Below are positions 38,462 through 48,288 of a stretch of 64,000 nt of DNA, piece by piece (the first letter of the stretch is position 1; each line of letters opens with the position of its first letter). The translations under genes were made by a program, and so were the position numbers. This DNA is from an uncultured Clostridia bacterium (GTDB lineage Bacteria > Bacillota > Clostridia > Oscillospirales > Ruminococcaceae), in the NCBI GenBank assembly GCA_947510165.1, contig CANNSB010000003.1:89762-153761 (forward strand), read 5' to 3'. The notes below the pieces were generated by a model. That model saw only the letters and a list, made by a program, of their open reading frames with translations. It was not told the origin of the DNA and did no database searches.

Positions 38462-39007
38462 ATGAATATAATTTTCACATCAAAAAAAATAGATTTAAGT
38501 ATAAAATTCAAAGATAAAGTAGATAAAAAACTTTCTAAGCTTCAAAAATTTTTTGGAGATGATGTTGCTTATTACATAACAGTAAATAGTGTTAAAGAGC
38601 TTATTATTTTAGAATTAACTGTAAAAACAAATCAGATTATATTCAGATCAGAAAGAACCTCGACCGATAAATACCAAGCTTTTGATGATGCTTTAGATAT
38701 AATTATTAGACAGATTAGAAAAAATAAATCCAAATTAGAAAAAAAGTTTTATAAAGTAGACAATAGTATAAGGTTTAATACAGAATATATAAAACTTGAT
38801 GAAACTAATATTATAGAAGAAGATACTTATAATGTTGTTAAATATAAAAAATTTTTTGTAAAACCTATGGATTCTGAAGAAGCAATTTTACAAATGGAAC
38901 TTTTAGGACATTCATTTTTTATGTTTAGAAATTCAGTAAATAATGAAATTAATGTTGTTTATAAAAGAAAAGATGGAGATTACGCTATACTTGAATCTGA
39001 AGTTTAA
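38462..39007 (+). CDS. hpf: Long-form ribosome hibernation promoting factor
   Basis: This 181-residue protein has an N-terminal RaiA/YfiA domain (1-100), a linker, and the C-terminal dimerisation domain (about 125-181, VKYKKFFVKPMDSEEAILQM). The two-domain form is typical of Firmicutes and joins 70S ribosomes into inactive 100S dimers in stationary phase. GGAGGG precedes the ATG. It is monocistronic. Confidence 0.95.
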   Translation: MNIIFTSKKIDLSIKFKDKVDKKLSKLQKFFGDDVAYYITVNSVKELIILELTVKTNQIIFRSERTSTDKYQAFDDALDIIIRQIRKNKSKLEKKFYKVDNSIRFNTEYIKLDETNIIEEDTYNVVKYKKFFVKPMDSEEAILQMELLGHSFFMFRNSVNNEINVVYKRKDGDYAILESEV

Positions 39008-39015
39008 TTAGTTCT

Positions 39016-39060
39016 AACAACTATATTCTTTAATAAAAGGGAATATAGTTGTTATTTTAT
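39016..39060 (+). terminator. Terminator after hpf
   Basis: AACAACTATATTC (39016-39028) pairs perfectly with the segment at 39041-39053 around a 12-base loop. ATTTTATT follows. Confidence 0.8.
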
Positions 39061-39094
39061 TAATTCAGTTTTGTGTAGATTATGGAGAAAATAT

Positions 39095-40249
39095 ATGAAG
39101 AAATTTAGTTTGATGTGTCCATGTCATTTTGGTGTAGAAAGTATTTTATCGTCAGAGATAAAAAGAATAGGTGGAGAAGATATACGAGTTTCTGACGGAA
39201 AAGTTGAATTTTTTGGAGACAAAAAAGTTCTATTTAATAGCAATCTTTGGCTAAGAACGGCTGAGAGGGTATTTATTGTTTTAGGTAAATTTAGAGCATA
39301 CACATTTGACCAACTTTTTGAAGGGGTTAAAGAGTTGGGTTTTGAAAATTTTATAGGAATAAAAGATGTTTTTCCCGTAAAAGGTTGGTCTTTAAACTCT
39401 AAACTTTTTAGTGTTTCGTCTTGTCAATCTATTATAAAAAAAGCAATTGTTGATAGACTTAAACAATACTATAAAGTTGATTGGTTTGAAGAAACTGGAA
39501 ATATGTATCAAATACAATTTTCTATAATGAAGGATGAGGTTTGTATACTTTTGGATACAACTGGAGCTGGATTACATAAAAGAGGATATAGAAAAACATC
39601 TGGAATTGCGCCTATAAAAGAAACTTTGGCTGCTGCTATTGTAGATATATCCAGAGTTAATAGAGACAGCATTGTTTATGATCCTTTTTGTGGATCTGGA
39701 ACTATAGCAATAGAAGCTTGTATGAAAGCTTTAAATATTGCTCCAGGAATTGGTAGAAAGTTTTCTTTAGAAAAATGGGATTTATTTGATAACCAAGATA
39801 TAAAAATTTATAGAGAAGAAGCTTTAGATATGGTTCGTCGAGAGGGAGTAGGATTTAAAGCTTATTGTTATGACATAGATAGAAGTTGCTGTGATTTAAC
39901 TGTTGAAAATGCTCGTAAAGCTGGTGTTATAGGAAGGCTTAAAGTTGAACAAGCGGATATAAGGGATTTTCATAAATTAGAATTAGATAATGATAAAAAA
40001 AATATTGTAATATGTAATCCTCCATATGGAGAAAGATTATTAGAAAAAGAACAAGCAGAAGAAATATATAAAATTATAGGACAGCAATTTTATCATGCAG
40101 AAAATAATTCGTATTATATTATTAGCTCGGATGAAAATTTTGAAAAAATTTATGGAAAAGTCGCTGTTAAACGAAGAAAATTATATAACGGAATGATTAA
40201 ATGTCAATTATATATGTATTTTAATAATCCTAAAAAAGAAAGATCCTGA
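39095..40249 (+). CDS. THUMP-domain 23S rRNA/tRNA guanine N2-methyltransferase (RlmL N-type/YpsC)
   Basis: This encodes 384 residues from the ATG at 39095 with TGGAGA upstream; the in-frame start at 39071 lies in the leader. A THUMP domain (about 50-160) is followed by a Rossmann methyltransferase with YDPFCGSGTIAIEA and the catalytic IVICNPPYGERL. The family methylates guanine N2 in rRNA. Length matches the single-domain Gram-positive form rather than the fused E. coli RlmKL. Its stop codon abuts a long inverted repeat shared with the MCP gene. Confidence 0.9.
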   Translation: MKKFSLMCPCHFGVESILSSEIKRIGGEDIRVSDGKVEFFGDKKVLFNSNLWLRTAERVFIVLGKFRAYTFDQLFEGVKELGFENFIGIKDVFPVKGWSLNSKLFSVSSCQSIIKKAIVDRLKQYYKVDWFEETGNMYQIQFSIMKDEVCILLDTTGAGLHKRGYRKTSGIAPIKETLAAAIVDISRVNRDSIVYDPFCGSGTIAIEACMKALNIAPGIGRKFSLEKWDLFDNQDIKIYREEALDMVRREGVGFKAYCYDIDRSCCDLTVENARKAGVIGRLKVEQADIRDFHKLELDNDKKNIVICNPPYGERLLEKEQAEEIYKIIGQQFYHAENNSYYIISSDENFEKIYGKVAVKRRKLYNGMIKCQLYMYFNNPKKERS

Positions 40250-40310
40250 TTTTAAATAGATAAAAAGCATGTAAAACAAAAGTTTTGCATGCTTTTTATC
40301 TATTTAAAAT
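40249..40310. terminator. Shared bidirectional terminator (23-bp perfect outer stem)
   Basis: The outer arms 40249-40271 and 40288-40310 are perfect reverse complements. An inner AAAAC/GTTTT (40273-40277, 40282-40286) with loop AAAA extends the stem to 29 pairs with one G-U. The left arm begins at the last base of the methyltransferase stop codon, and the MCP stop codon (40300-40302) is inside the right arm. Confidence 0.88.
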
Positions 40311-41628
40311 TCTCTTTTATATCTATGATATCATGTTTAATTGTTTTACTAGATGATATATGTTCGTTAAATAATTTTGTTTTTTTAGAGTCATCAGATA
40401 ATATTTTATCAATTTTTAGTTTTATATCTTCCATAGTTATAACTTGTTTATCGGATTCTTCTGATATGTCACCAATAAGATTTGTAATATTGTCTATACC
40501 ATTCATAACAGAGTCTAAAGCTATAGCTGTATGATTTGCAATTTCTGTTCCTTCACGAACGGTAATTATAGATGATTCTATATATTCTGTAGTTTCTTTA
40601 ACAGCTTCAGCACTTCTTGCAGCCAAATTTCTAACTTCATCAGCAACAACAGCAAATCCTTTTCCTGCATGCCCTGCACGTGCTGCTTCTACAGCGGCAT
40701 TTAAAGCAAGTATATTTGTTTGAAATGCAATATCGTTTATAACTTTAATAATTTTGGCAATATTTTCACTTGTTTTATTTATTTGATTCATAGATGATAA
40801 CATTTTATTCATTTGTGATGAGCCTTTTTTTGCACTATTAGTTGTAGATTCTACAATTAGATTAACCTGATTAGATTTATTTGCATTTTTTTCTGTATTT
40901 ATTCTTAAAAGCGAAAGTTGTGATGAAATATTTTTTATATTTAAATAATAATTGTTATTTAATTCGTAAAAATTTTTAATATTTGAATCAAATAAATTTA
41001 ATTTATTTTCAATATTATCTACATCACTTTTTATTTTTGTAGATTTATCATTAAAGAAGTCTACCAAAATTTTCAAATTAATATTTATTTCTTTTAATTC
41101 TATATGATCTTGATATAATATTTTTTCTAAATTTCCTTGTGATAAATTTAGTATATTTTTTGATAAATTTAGTATCATATCTTTTTTATTAGAAAATATT
41201 TTTAAAAGTGATAAATGAATATCATTTATATATGATTTTTCAAAATCATATATTTTGTTAGATAAATTTTCGTTAGATTTTTCTTTTAAAAACATATACA
41301 TATCTTCTAATGGTAATATTAATTTTTTCATATTTTTTAAATATATATATATAATTATTAATATTAGTATTCCAAAAGAGATTATTAAAGAAAATTTTAA
41401 TATTGTAAAAATATTTATTGAGTGTATCTGCATAGAGTTAACATTTTGAAGTATTGATAAAATAGTATTTTCGTCTTCCACCATATTTTTCATATGAGAA
41501 ATATGGCTGATTATTTGATTATTTGTATTTTCTATATTTGATATAATAAATAATGAAGACATAAATATAAATGCAGAAATGAATAAAATAGATATATATT
41601 GAAGGTTAAATTTTGTTTTAATACTAAT
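40300..41628 (-). CDS. Methyl-accepting chemotaxis protein (start codon uncertain)
   Basis: The signalling half is clear: a highly conserved hairpin tip with [39 protein letters not shown] and flanking methylation helices. TM2 lies near [19 protein letters not shown], and the predicted extracellular loop is short, about 50 residues. The first usual start codon is the ATG at 41562, but this falls in the middle of TM1. The open frame continues upstream with [16 protein letters not shown] before the ATG. No ATG, GTG or TTG is in frame there. Either an ATT at 41628 is used (AAAAGG ten bases upstream), or one T is missing from the T5 run at 41629-41633 after a GTG at 41634-41636. It binds CheW and CheA. 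Confidence 0.85.
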   Translation of the reverse strand: MSIKTKFNLQYISILFISAFIFMSSLFIISNIENTNNQIISHISHMKNMVEDENTILSILQNVNSMQIHSINIFTILKFSLIISFGILILIIIYIYLKNMKKLILPLEDMYMFLKEKSNENLSNKIYDFEKSYINDIHLSLLKIFSNKKDMILNLSKNILNLSQGNLEKILYQDHIELKEININLKILVDFFNDKSTKIKSDVDNIENKLNLFDSNIKNFYELNNNYYLNIKNISSQLSLLRINTEKNANKSNQVNLIVESTTNSAKKGSSQMNKMLSSMNQINKTSENIAKIIKVINDIAFQTNILALNAAVEAARAGHAGKGFAVVADEVRNLAARSAEAVKETTEYIESSIITVREGTEIANHTAIALDSVMNGIDNITNLIGDISEESDKQVITMEDIKLKIDKILSDDSKKTKLFNEHISSSKTIKHDIIDIKENFK

Positions 41629-41642
41629 AAAAACACATCCTT

Positions 41643-42116
41643 TTAAAAAATTTTTGTATATGATTTAAAATTTTCTTCATTTAATATAAAAATAATTTTT
41701 TCATCAATTAAAGCAGATATATTTAAATGAATATTTGATTCTATATTAGATTTGTTTAAATCTTCTTCTTTTATTGATATAATATCATATACTTCATCAA
41801 CTATTAGCGCAATAGTATTATTATCCATATTTAGAATTATACAATATTTATTATTTTTAGATTCATTAAATATATTTTTTTGATTAGAAATTGATATAAT
41901 AGGAATTATTTTATTATTGTTTTTTATATAATATATATTTTTTGAAACAGATTTATTAGGTATTTTTAAAATTTTACTAGGCATAATAATTTTTTGTATA
42001 TATAAAATATTAATGGCAAATATATTATCTTCTATAGAAAAAGATAAATATTTGTCTATTTCTTCTTCTTTGTGGTTTGAATGCTCGTTTAAAATACTAT
42101 AAATATTATTATACAT
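41643..42116 (-). CDS. cheW: CheW-like chemotaxis coupling protein
   Basis: This 157-residue single CheW domain contains [21 protein letters not shown] near residue 23 (seen as [12 protein letters not shown]), IPIISI and [11 protein letters not shown]. It couples receptors to CheA. It is divergent from the second CheW at 44498 and very Asn/Ile rich. TGGAGG precedes the ATG at 42116. It lies directly upstream of the MCP gene on the same strand, so it may serve that receptor. Confidence 0.85.
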   Translation of the reverse strand: MYNNIYSILNEHSNHKEEEIDKYLSFSIEDNIFAINILYIQKIIMPSKILKIPNKSVSKNIYYIKNNNKIIPIISISNQKNIFNESKNNKYCIILNMDNNTIALIVDEVYDIISIKEEDLNKSNIESNIHLNISALIDEKIIFILNEENFKSYTKIF

Positions 42117-42266
42117 AATATACCTCCAGATGTAGAAAATATAATTTTGTATTTTCTTTTATTATATCAGTATATAGAGATTATTTCAATGATAGGTTAG
42201 TTGATTTTTTATTTATCATATGTTAATTTATAAAGTATATTTAAATTGAGGTGTTTTATATATTAT

Positions 42267-44486
42267 ATGAAAAATTTTTATAATTCAGAGTCTATGATGG
42301 AGATATTTTTATTAGAAGTTGGGGAACAATTAGAAAGTTTAGATGATTTACTCTTATGTATTGAAAAAAAAGATGATTTAGATAAAAATTCTTCTCAAGG
42401 ATTTAATAAAGATGATATAGAAAATATTTTTAGAATTATGCATACCGTTAAAGGTGCATGCGCTATGATGGGTTTTGATTCTATGGCAACTATTTCTCAT
42501 AAATTAGAAGATCTATTCTCTCTTATACGCTCTAATAAATACAATAATGATAGAAATGTAAATTTGTTTAATATATTGTTTGATAGTTGTGATTTTCTGA
42601 AAGAATCTATTGAGATTATTAAAAAAGGGGATAATCCAAATACTGATATAGATGATATGATTATGTCTATTGATACCTTTTTAGAAGATATAACTGTTTT
42701 TTATCAAGATAATAATCAGAGTATTTTAGAAGAAGATATAGATAAAAAAACTTTATTAAATAAGCATATACACGATCTAAATATTATGGAAAAGCCTAAT
42801 ATTAATAATAAAGAAAATATACCCGAAATAGGAATAAATGATTATTCAGAGTCTTCTACAGAATCTAAAGAAAATATATCAGAAAATAATGATACAGTTT
42901 TAAATAATAAAAAAGGAGCCATAAGAGTTTATTTTGATGAAGATTCTGGAATGGAAAACCTTAGAGCTTTTTTACTTATAGAATCTTTAAAGGATATTTG
43001 CTATAATTTAGAATATTATCCTAAAAATATAGAAAATAATCCTGAAACATGTATAGATATTGTAAAAGATGGATTTTTTTTATCTTTTTCTAATATAGAA
43101 AATATTAAAATTATAGAAAAGACAATTGAAAGTTCTATAAACGTAAAAACCTATGAAGTTGTAGATTCTAGATTATTTGATAAATTTAATGATAGATATA
43201 ATCATGAAAATATTCCAAAAATTCCTTCTGTTTCAAAATCAATCGTTGAAAATTTAATGGATGGGTCTTTATATAATGACTTAGATGGCGATTCTTTTAA
43301 TTCTATAAAAAATTCTAAGCAAAATTTAATAAATGTAAATCTTCTTAAATTGGATAAAATAATGGATATTGTTGGAGAAATAGTTATTGCAGAATCTATA
43401 ATATCATCAAATCCAGAGATAAAATCTTTGAAAATAGATGGTTTTACCAAATCTTTTATGAATTTAAGAAAATTAATATCTGAATTAAAGAATGATATTA
43501 TGTCTATCAGAATGGTTCCTATATCTCTTGTTTTTCATAAAATGCATAGAGTTGTTAGAGATATGAGTAAAAAATTAAATAAGTCTATTGATTTAATTTT
43601 GGTTGGAGAAGATACGGAAGTTGATAAAAGTATTATTGATATTTTATCAGATCCCCTTATACACTTAATTAGAAATTCTATAGATCATGGAATAGAAAAA
43701 TATACTGATAGGATTAAAGCTAAAAAGCAAGAAAAGGGACGTATTGTTTTATTTTCTCAAAATACAGGAGGAGAAATTGTTATAATTGTTTCTGATGATG
43801 GCAAAGGTATAGATGAAAAAGTTATTATAGAAGAGGCCACAAAAAACAGACTACTAACTAAACCCATTTCTGAATATTCAAAAAAAGAAATACTATCTTT
43901 AATATTAATGCCTGGTTTCTCTACCACAAATAGTGTTACAGAATTTTCCGGTAGAGGTGTTGGTTTAGACATTGTAAATAAAAATATCGAAAGTATTGGT
44001 GGAAATATCACTGTTGATAGTGATATCGGTTTTGGGACAACCGTTATTATTAAAATTCCTATAACGTTGGCAATTATATCTGGTTTAGAAATTTGTATTG
44101 GAAGTCAAAGATATATAATTCCTTTAAATTATATAAATAAAAGTTTTAGAGTTTCTAAAGAAGATATTATTATTTCATCTAATGGTGATGAAAAAATTTA
44201 TAAGTCTAATAATATTTATAATATTATTAGACTACATGAAATATATGGAATTGATACTACTATATTAAATTTAGTTGATGGAATAATTTTAGAGGTTGAG
44301 GTTGATGGGTTTCGTTATTGCTTATTTGTAGATAGTGTTTCAGGAGAAGGCCAGTTTGTAGTTAAACCTATACCTAAATATTTAAATAAATTTGATGTAA
44401 AAAAATCTGGAATAGCTGGATGTACTATATTAGGAGATGGTAGTATAAGTTTAATTTTAGATGTGTATAGTTTATTTAATAGATAA
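42267..44486 (+). CDS. cheA: Chemotaxis histidine kinase CheA
   Basis: This encodes 739 residues from the ATG at 42267; GAGGTG lies upstream, and the TTG at 42246 overlaps it. The HPt domain has phospho-acceptor His59 in RIMHTVKGACAMMGF. A short P2-like region (about 225-310) follows, then the P3 dimerisation helices, the ATPase domain (HLIRNSIDHGIE, DDGKGID, GRGVGLDIV) and a C-terminal CheW-like P5. It autophosphorylates in complex with MCP and CheW. No CheY, CheB or CheR lies in this window, so the output partner is elsewhere. Confidence 0.93.
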   Translation: MKNFYNSESMMEIFLLEVGEQLESLDDLLLCIEKKDDLDKNSSQGFNKDDIENIFRIMHTVKGACAMMGFDSMATISHKLEDLFSLIRSNKYNNDRNVNLFNILFDSCDFLKESIEIIKKGDNPNTDIDDMIMSIDTFLEDITVFYQDNNQSILEEDIDKKTLLNKHIHDLNIMEKPNINNKENIPEIGINDYSESSTESKENISENNDTVLNNKKGAIRVYFDEDSGMENLRAFLLIESLKDICYNLEYYPKNIENNPETCIDIVKDGFFLSFSNIENIKIIEKTIESSINVKTYEVVDSRLFDKFNDRYNHENIPKIPSVSKSIVENLMDGSLYNDLDGDSFNSIKNSKQNLINVNLLKLDKIMDIVGEIVIAESIISSNPEIKSLKIDGFTKSFMNLRKLISELKNDIMSIRMVPISLVFHKMHRVVRDMSKKLNKSIDLILVGEDTEVDKSIIDILSDPLIHLIRNSIDHGIEKYTDRIKAKKQEKGRIVLFSQNTGGEIVIIVSDDGKGIDEKVIIEEATKNRLLTKPISEYSKKEILSLILMPGFSTTNSVTEFSGRGVGLDIVNKNIESIGGNITVDSDIGFGTTVIIKIPITLAIISGLEICIGSQRYIIPLNYINKSFRVSKEDIIISSNGDEKIYKSNNIYNIIRLHEIYGIDTTILNLVDGIILEVEVDGFRYCLFVDSVSGEGQFVVKPIPKYLNKFDVKKSGIAGCTILGDGSISLILDVYSLFNR

Positions 44487-44497
44487 TGGGGGGTTTT

Positions 44498-44977
44498 ATG
44501 AATAATAATATTTCAGATGAAGAAGTATCAAAATGTAATGAATCTAATTATAATAATATCGATAAACATATAACATTTTCTATAGATGCAAAAGTTTATT
44601 GTCTTTCTGTAAGCATAGTTCGTTCTATAGTTATGTTTAAAGGGTATACATCTGTTCCTAATCTTCCTTCATATTATAAAGGTTTAATAAATCTTAGAGG
44701 GGATATAGTCCCTATTATAGATTTATTTGAAAAAATGAATGGGAATATTGGTATTCTCAATAATGGTAAAGAGCGATGTTTAATAGTTGTAGATTATTTA
44801 GGCGATATCGTTGGATTAATTGTTGATTATGTACTAGAAGTTATTGATATTGATAAATCTAAAATTGTCCACTATTCTGATTATGATATGGATAATGTTC
44901 ATAATTATATAACGGGGGTCTTTAAAGATTCAGAAGATAAAAAATTTATCTTAGATTATAAAAAAATATTAAAATAA
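44498..44977 (+). CDS. cheW: Chemotaxis coupling protein CheW
   Basis: This encodes 159 residues from the ATG at 44498; GGGGGG at 44488-44493 is its binding site, while the ATG overlapping the cheA stop is too early. The CheW fold shows HITFSIDAKVYCLSVSIVR, YYKGLINLRGDIVPIIDLF and CLIVVDYLGDIVGLIVDYV. It is translated right after cheA, so this is likely the main coupling protein. Its stop codon lies in a shared palindromic terminator. Confidence 0.92.
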   Translation: MNNNISDEEVSKCNESNYNNIDKHITFSIDAKVYCLSVSIVRSIVMFKGYTSVPNLPSYYKGLINLRGDIVPIIDLFEKMNGNIGILNNGKERCLIVVDYLGDIVGLIVDYVLEVIDIDKSKIVHYSDYDMDNVHNYITGVFKDSEDKKFILDYKKILK

Positions 44978-45015
44978 AAAGCAGTTTTAAAACTGCTTTT
45001 TATTTTAATATTTTT
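44962..45015. terminator. Shared bidirectional terminator (54-nt perfect palindrome)
   Basis: Positions 44962-44988 and 44989-45015 are perfect reverse complements with no unpaired loop, giving a 27-bp arm with core GCAGTTTT. The cheW stop codon (44975-44977) lies in the left arm and the stop of the minus-strand gene (45014-45016) at the right edge. Confidence 0.9.
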
Positions 45016-45457
45016 ATTTTTTATTTTTCGGGTTATTATTTTTATTATGATTTTCTGTTTTTTCTGAAAAGTCATTAGATGGGACTTGATAATTATTTTC
45101 TTCAAAAACTTCTTGATTATGCTCTACGTTTTTTTCTGTACCAACTTCCGGTTTTGAAGTTTTATTTAAATCTTTATCAGGAGTATATGAATAGTCTTGA
45201 TACACATATTTAGGAGGGAAATGTTTTTGTATATCTTCTTTTTTTAAATTATAGTATATTTCTGGAGGATGGTTTGCTGTTGATTCATCTTCGTCTTCAT
45301 TCTGGTTTTCGTATTGTTTAAATTTTTTATTTACTCTCATAAAATAAGGTTTGTTATATTCTTTGTTCATCCTTGATATTAGAGATATTAATAGTATTAA
45401 AATAGTTGTAATTGATACTATTAATGCTATCATAGAGAGCCATATAGATTTTTTCAT
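45014..45457 (-). CDS. Single-TM protein with charged, Pro/Asn-rich tail, unknown
   Basis: This encodes 147 residues from the ATG at 45457, with TGGAGG at the right spacing. One N-terminal TM (about 5-29) is followed by a low-complexity Glu/Asn/Pro/Lys tail with no recognisable domain, ending NNPKNKK. Topology is probably type II with the tail outside, or a cytoplasmic tail if the Lys/Arg after the TM dominate. It is monocistronic. No function can be given. Confidence 0.6.
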   Translation of the reverse strand: MKKSIWLSMIALIVSITTILILLISLISRMNKEYNKPYFMRVNKKFKQYENQNEDEDESTANHPPEIYYNLKKEDIQKHFPPKYVYQDYSYTPDKDLNKTSKPEVGTEKNVEHNQEVFEENNYQVPSNDFSEKTENHNKNNNPKNKK

Positions 45458-45672
45458 AAAAACCTCCAAGTTATTTATTTAAGTCTTTATTCCATTATAT
45501 AATATATCATAGTTTAAATACAATATAAAAATAAAAAATAATATTTTATAAATAGTATTATCAATAATTGATTAAATATTATTCCATTTTAAATTTAATT
45601 AATAATATTGATAATATTGTGATACACTTATATCAATAATATTTTATAAAATCTATGAAAAGAGTGATTAAT

Positions 45673-46077
45673 ATGATTTTTGAAAAATCTTGTGGTGGAA
45701 TTATATATAAAAAAGAAAAAAAAATTGTGCAAATTCTTTTAGTTAAACATACTAATGGTGGTCATTGGTCTTTCCCTAAAGGACATGTTGAGGATGGAGA
45801 AACAGAGATTGAAACTGCTTTGAGAGAGATAAAAGAGGAAACAAATTTAGATGTTAAAATAAATGAGAAATATAGATATAGTATTTTTTATAGTCCGAAA
45901 AAAGAAGTTGAAAAAGAAGTTGTATATTTTTTATGTGAGTTTGAATACGGAGAAATTTATAAACAAGAAGAAGAAATTTTAGATATATTATGGGTTGATA
46001 TTAATGATGCTCATAGTTATTTTATATATAAAAATGATATAGAAATTTTAGAAAAGGTTAAAGATATTATATTATGA
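45673..46077 (+). CDS. NUDIX hydrolase
   Basis: This encodes 134 residues from the ATG at 45673 with AAGAGTGA upstream. The NUDIX box reads GHVEDGETEIETALREIKEE followed by TNL, with all catalytic Glu residues. SCGGIIY at the N-terminus and KHTNGGHWSFPKG suggest an Ap4A hydrolase or related (di)nucleotide polyphosphate hydrolase. The tex gene overlaps its stop by four bases. Confidence 0.88.
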   Translation: MIFEKSCGGIIYKKEKKIVQILLVKHTNGGHWSFPKGHVEDGETEIETALREIKEETNLDVKINEKYRYSIFYSPKKEVEKEVVYFLCEFEYGEIYKQEEEILDILWVDINDAHSYFIYKNDIEILEKVKDIIL

Positions 46078-48212
46078 ATTTTATAAATATTTTGCATGAA
46101 GAATTTGGGACTAATAAAAATTATATTGACAATATAATAAATTTAATTAATCAAGGAAATACTATACCTTTTATAGCTAGGTATAGAAAAGAACTTACTG
46201 GCGGAATTGATGATCAAGTTTTAAGAGAGATAGATAAAAGATATGTATACCTGCAAAATTTGGAAAATAGAAAGAAAGAGATAATAATATTTATACAAGA
46301 GCAAGACAAGTTGACAGAAATTATTCATAGTCAAATAAAAAAATCAGAACAATTATCAGAACTAGAAGAAATATATAGACCTTTTAAATCTAAAAGGAAG
46401 ACTAAAGCTAGTATTGCTAAAGAAAAAGGATTAAATGATTTAGCTGTTAAAATATTAAAGCAGCATGATGATTTTGATATTGAGAAAGATTGCTTTAAAT
46501 ATATTTGTAAAGAAAAAGAAGTATGTAATACTGATGATGCAATAAATTATGCTAAAGATATAATTGCTGAAAACATTTCAGCTTTTTTAGATATACGTAA
46601 AGAAGTTAAAGATTTTATATATAATAATGGGCTAGTTATCTGTAAATGTTTGGATAAACAAGATGAGTTTTATAACAAGTATGATAATTTTTCTGAAAAT
46701 ATTAAAAAAATTCCTCCACATAGAATTTTGGCTATAAATAGAGGAGAAAAATTAAAAAAGATAAAAATTTCTATATCTGTAGATAATAGTTTTTGTCATT
46801 CTATTTTTGAAAGATATATTATTTCTAATAATAATATATCTTCTGATATAGTTAAAGATTGTATAAAAGATAGTTATTCTAGACTTATATTTCCATCTAT
46901 AGAAAGAGAAATTCGATCGTATTTAACTAATATGGCTATAGAGAAATCTTTAGTTTTATTTAATACTAATTTAAAGCAACTTTTGATGCAACCACCTTTA
47001 AAAGAGAATGTTATATTAGGATTTGACCCTGGTTTTAGAACTGGATGTAAACTTGCTATAATTGATAAAACTGGAAAAGTTTTATACACTGGGGTTGTAT
47101 ATCCCACACCTCCTTTTAGTCAGATAGAAAAATCTAGTATTGTTATAATAGATTTGATAAAAAAATATAATATTAATATTATTGCTATAGGAAATGGGAC
47201 AGCTTCTAGAGAAAGTGAACTATTTATCTCCAACATATTAAAAGAGAATGATTTGAATTTTTCTTATGTAATCGTTAATGAATCGGGTGCATCTGTTTAT
47301 TCTGCATCAAAAATTGGAGCAGAAGAATTTCCAACTTTTGATGTTTCTTTAAGAAGTGCAGTTTCTATTGCTAGAAGGATACAAGACCCATTGTCTGAGC
47401 TTGTTAAGATTGATAGTAGATCTATAGGTGTTGGACAATATCAACATGATATTGCTTCTTCTAAATTAGATGAAAGTTTAAATAGTGTAGTTGAAGATTG
47501 TGTAAATAGTGTTGGGGTTAATTTAAATACAGCATCATATTGTCTTTTGGCAAAAATCTCAGGTTTAAATTTAACTATAGCTAAAAATATAGTTGATTTT
47601 AGAGATAGTCAGGGAAAATTCACAGATAGAAAAAAATTATTATCTGTAAAAAAATTAGGTAAAAAAACTTTTGAGCAAGCCGCAGGTTTTTTGAAAATTT
47701 TAGATGGAGATAATTTTTTAGATAGAACTGTCATTCATCCAGAATCATATGGAAAAACATCTAAATTGTTATCTATCATTGGATATAATTTAGATGATAT
47801 ACAAAATGAAAAAATTAATAGTATATGGGATAATATTAATGATATAGGGTTAGATTATATAATAGATAAAACTGGTTTGGGTAGAATTACAATCATTGAT
47901 ATAATTGATGCTTTAAAGAAGCCAACTTTAGATCCAAGGGAAGAATATCCACAGCCTTTATTACGAAGTGATATCTTGGAAATTAAAGATTTGGAAATTG
48001 GTATGATTTTACAAGGTGTTGTGAGAAATATTGTGGATTTCGGAGCATTTGTTGATATAGGTGTCCATCATGATGGATTAATTCATATATCGGCAATGTC
48101 AGAAAAATTTATAAAAACTCCTTTAGAGATTGTTTCTATTGGGGATATAATAAAAGTTACGATTATTGAATTAGATAAAGATAAACAAAGAATTTCTTTA
48201 TCTTTATTATAA
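46074..48212 (+). CDS. tex: RNA-binding transcription accessory protein Tex
   Basis: This 712-residue protein has the Tex N-terminal helical region (NTIPFIARYRKELTGGIDD near 24), a YqgF-like RNase H-fold domain (ILGFDPGFRTGCKLA near 315), helix-hairpin-helix motifs (KISGLNLTIAKNIVDFRD) and a C-terminal S1 domain (about 640-710, GMILQGVVRNIVDFGAFVDI). Tex binds nucleic acid and influences transcription and virulence genes in several species. It is coupled to the NUDIX gene. Confidence 0.95.
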   Translation: MNFINILHEEFGTNKNYIDNIINLINQGNTIPFIARYRKELTGGIDDQVLREIDKRYVYLQNLENRKKEIIIFIQEQDKLTEIIHSQIKKSEQLSELEEIYRPFKSKRKTKASIAKEKGLNDLAVKILKQHDDFDIEKDCFKYICKEKEVCNTDDAINYAKDIIAENISAFLDIRKEVKDFIYNNGLVICKCLDKQDEFYNKYDNFSENIKKIPPHRILAINRGEKLKKIKISISVDNSFCHSIFERYIISNNNISSDIVKDCIKDSYSRLIFPSIEREIRSYLTNMAIEKSLVLFNTNLKQLLMQPPLKENVILGFDPGFRTGCKLAIIDKTGKVLYTGVVYPTPPFSQIEKSSIVIIDLIKKYNINIIAIGNGTASRESELFISNILKENDLNFSYVIVNESGASVYSASKIGAEEFPTFDVSLRSAVSIARRIQDPLSELVKIDSRSIGVGQYQHDIASSKLDESLNSVVEDCVNSVGVNLNTASYCLLAKISGLNLTIAKNIVDFRDSQGKFTDRKKLLSVKKLGKKTFEQAAGFLKILDGDNFLDRTVIHPESYGKTSKLLSIIGYNLDDIQNEKINSIWDNINDIGLDYIIDKTGLGRITIIDIIDALKKPTLDPREEYPQPLLRSDILEIKDLEIGMILQGVVRNIVDFGAFVDIGVHHDGLIHISAMSEKFIKTPLEIVSIGDIIKVTIIELDKDKQRISLSLL

Positions 48213-48262
48213 ATATTAATAAACTATTAAAATAAAAGTTATAATAGATACATAATTTAAAT

Positions 48263-48270
48263 GCTATAAT
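48263..48270 (+). promoter_or_regulatory. Extended -10 promoter
   Basis: TGCTATAAT (TG at 48262-48263, TATAAT at 48265-48270) lies 18 bases before the start of the next gene, which leaves a very short leader. No clear -35 is seen. Confidence 0.4.
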
Positions 48271-48288
48271 CATTGTGAGGTGAATATA

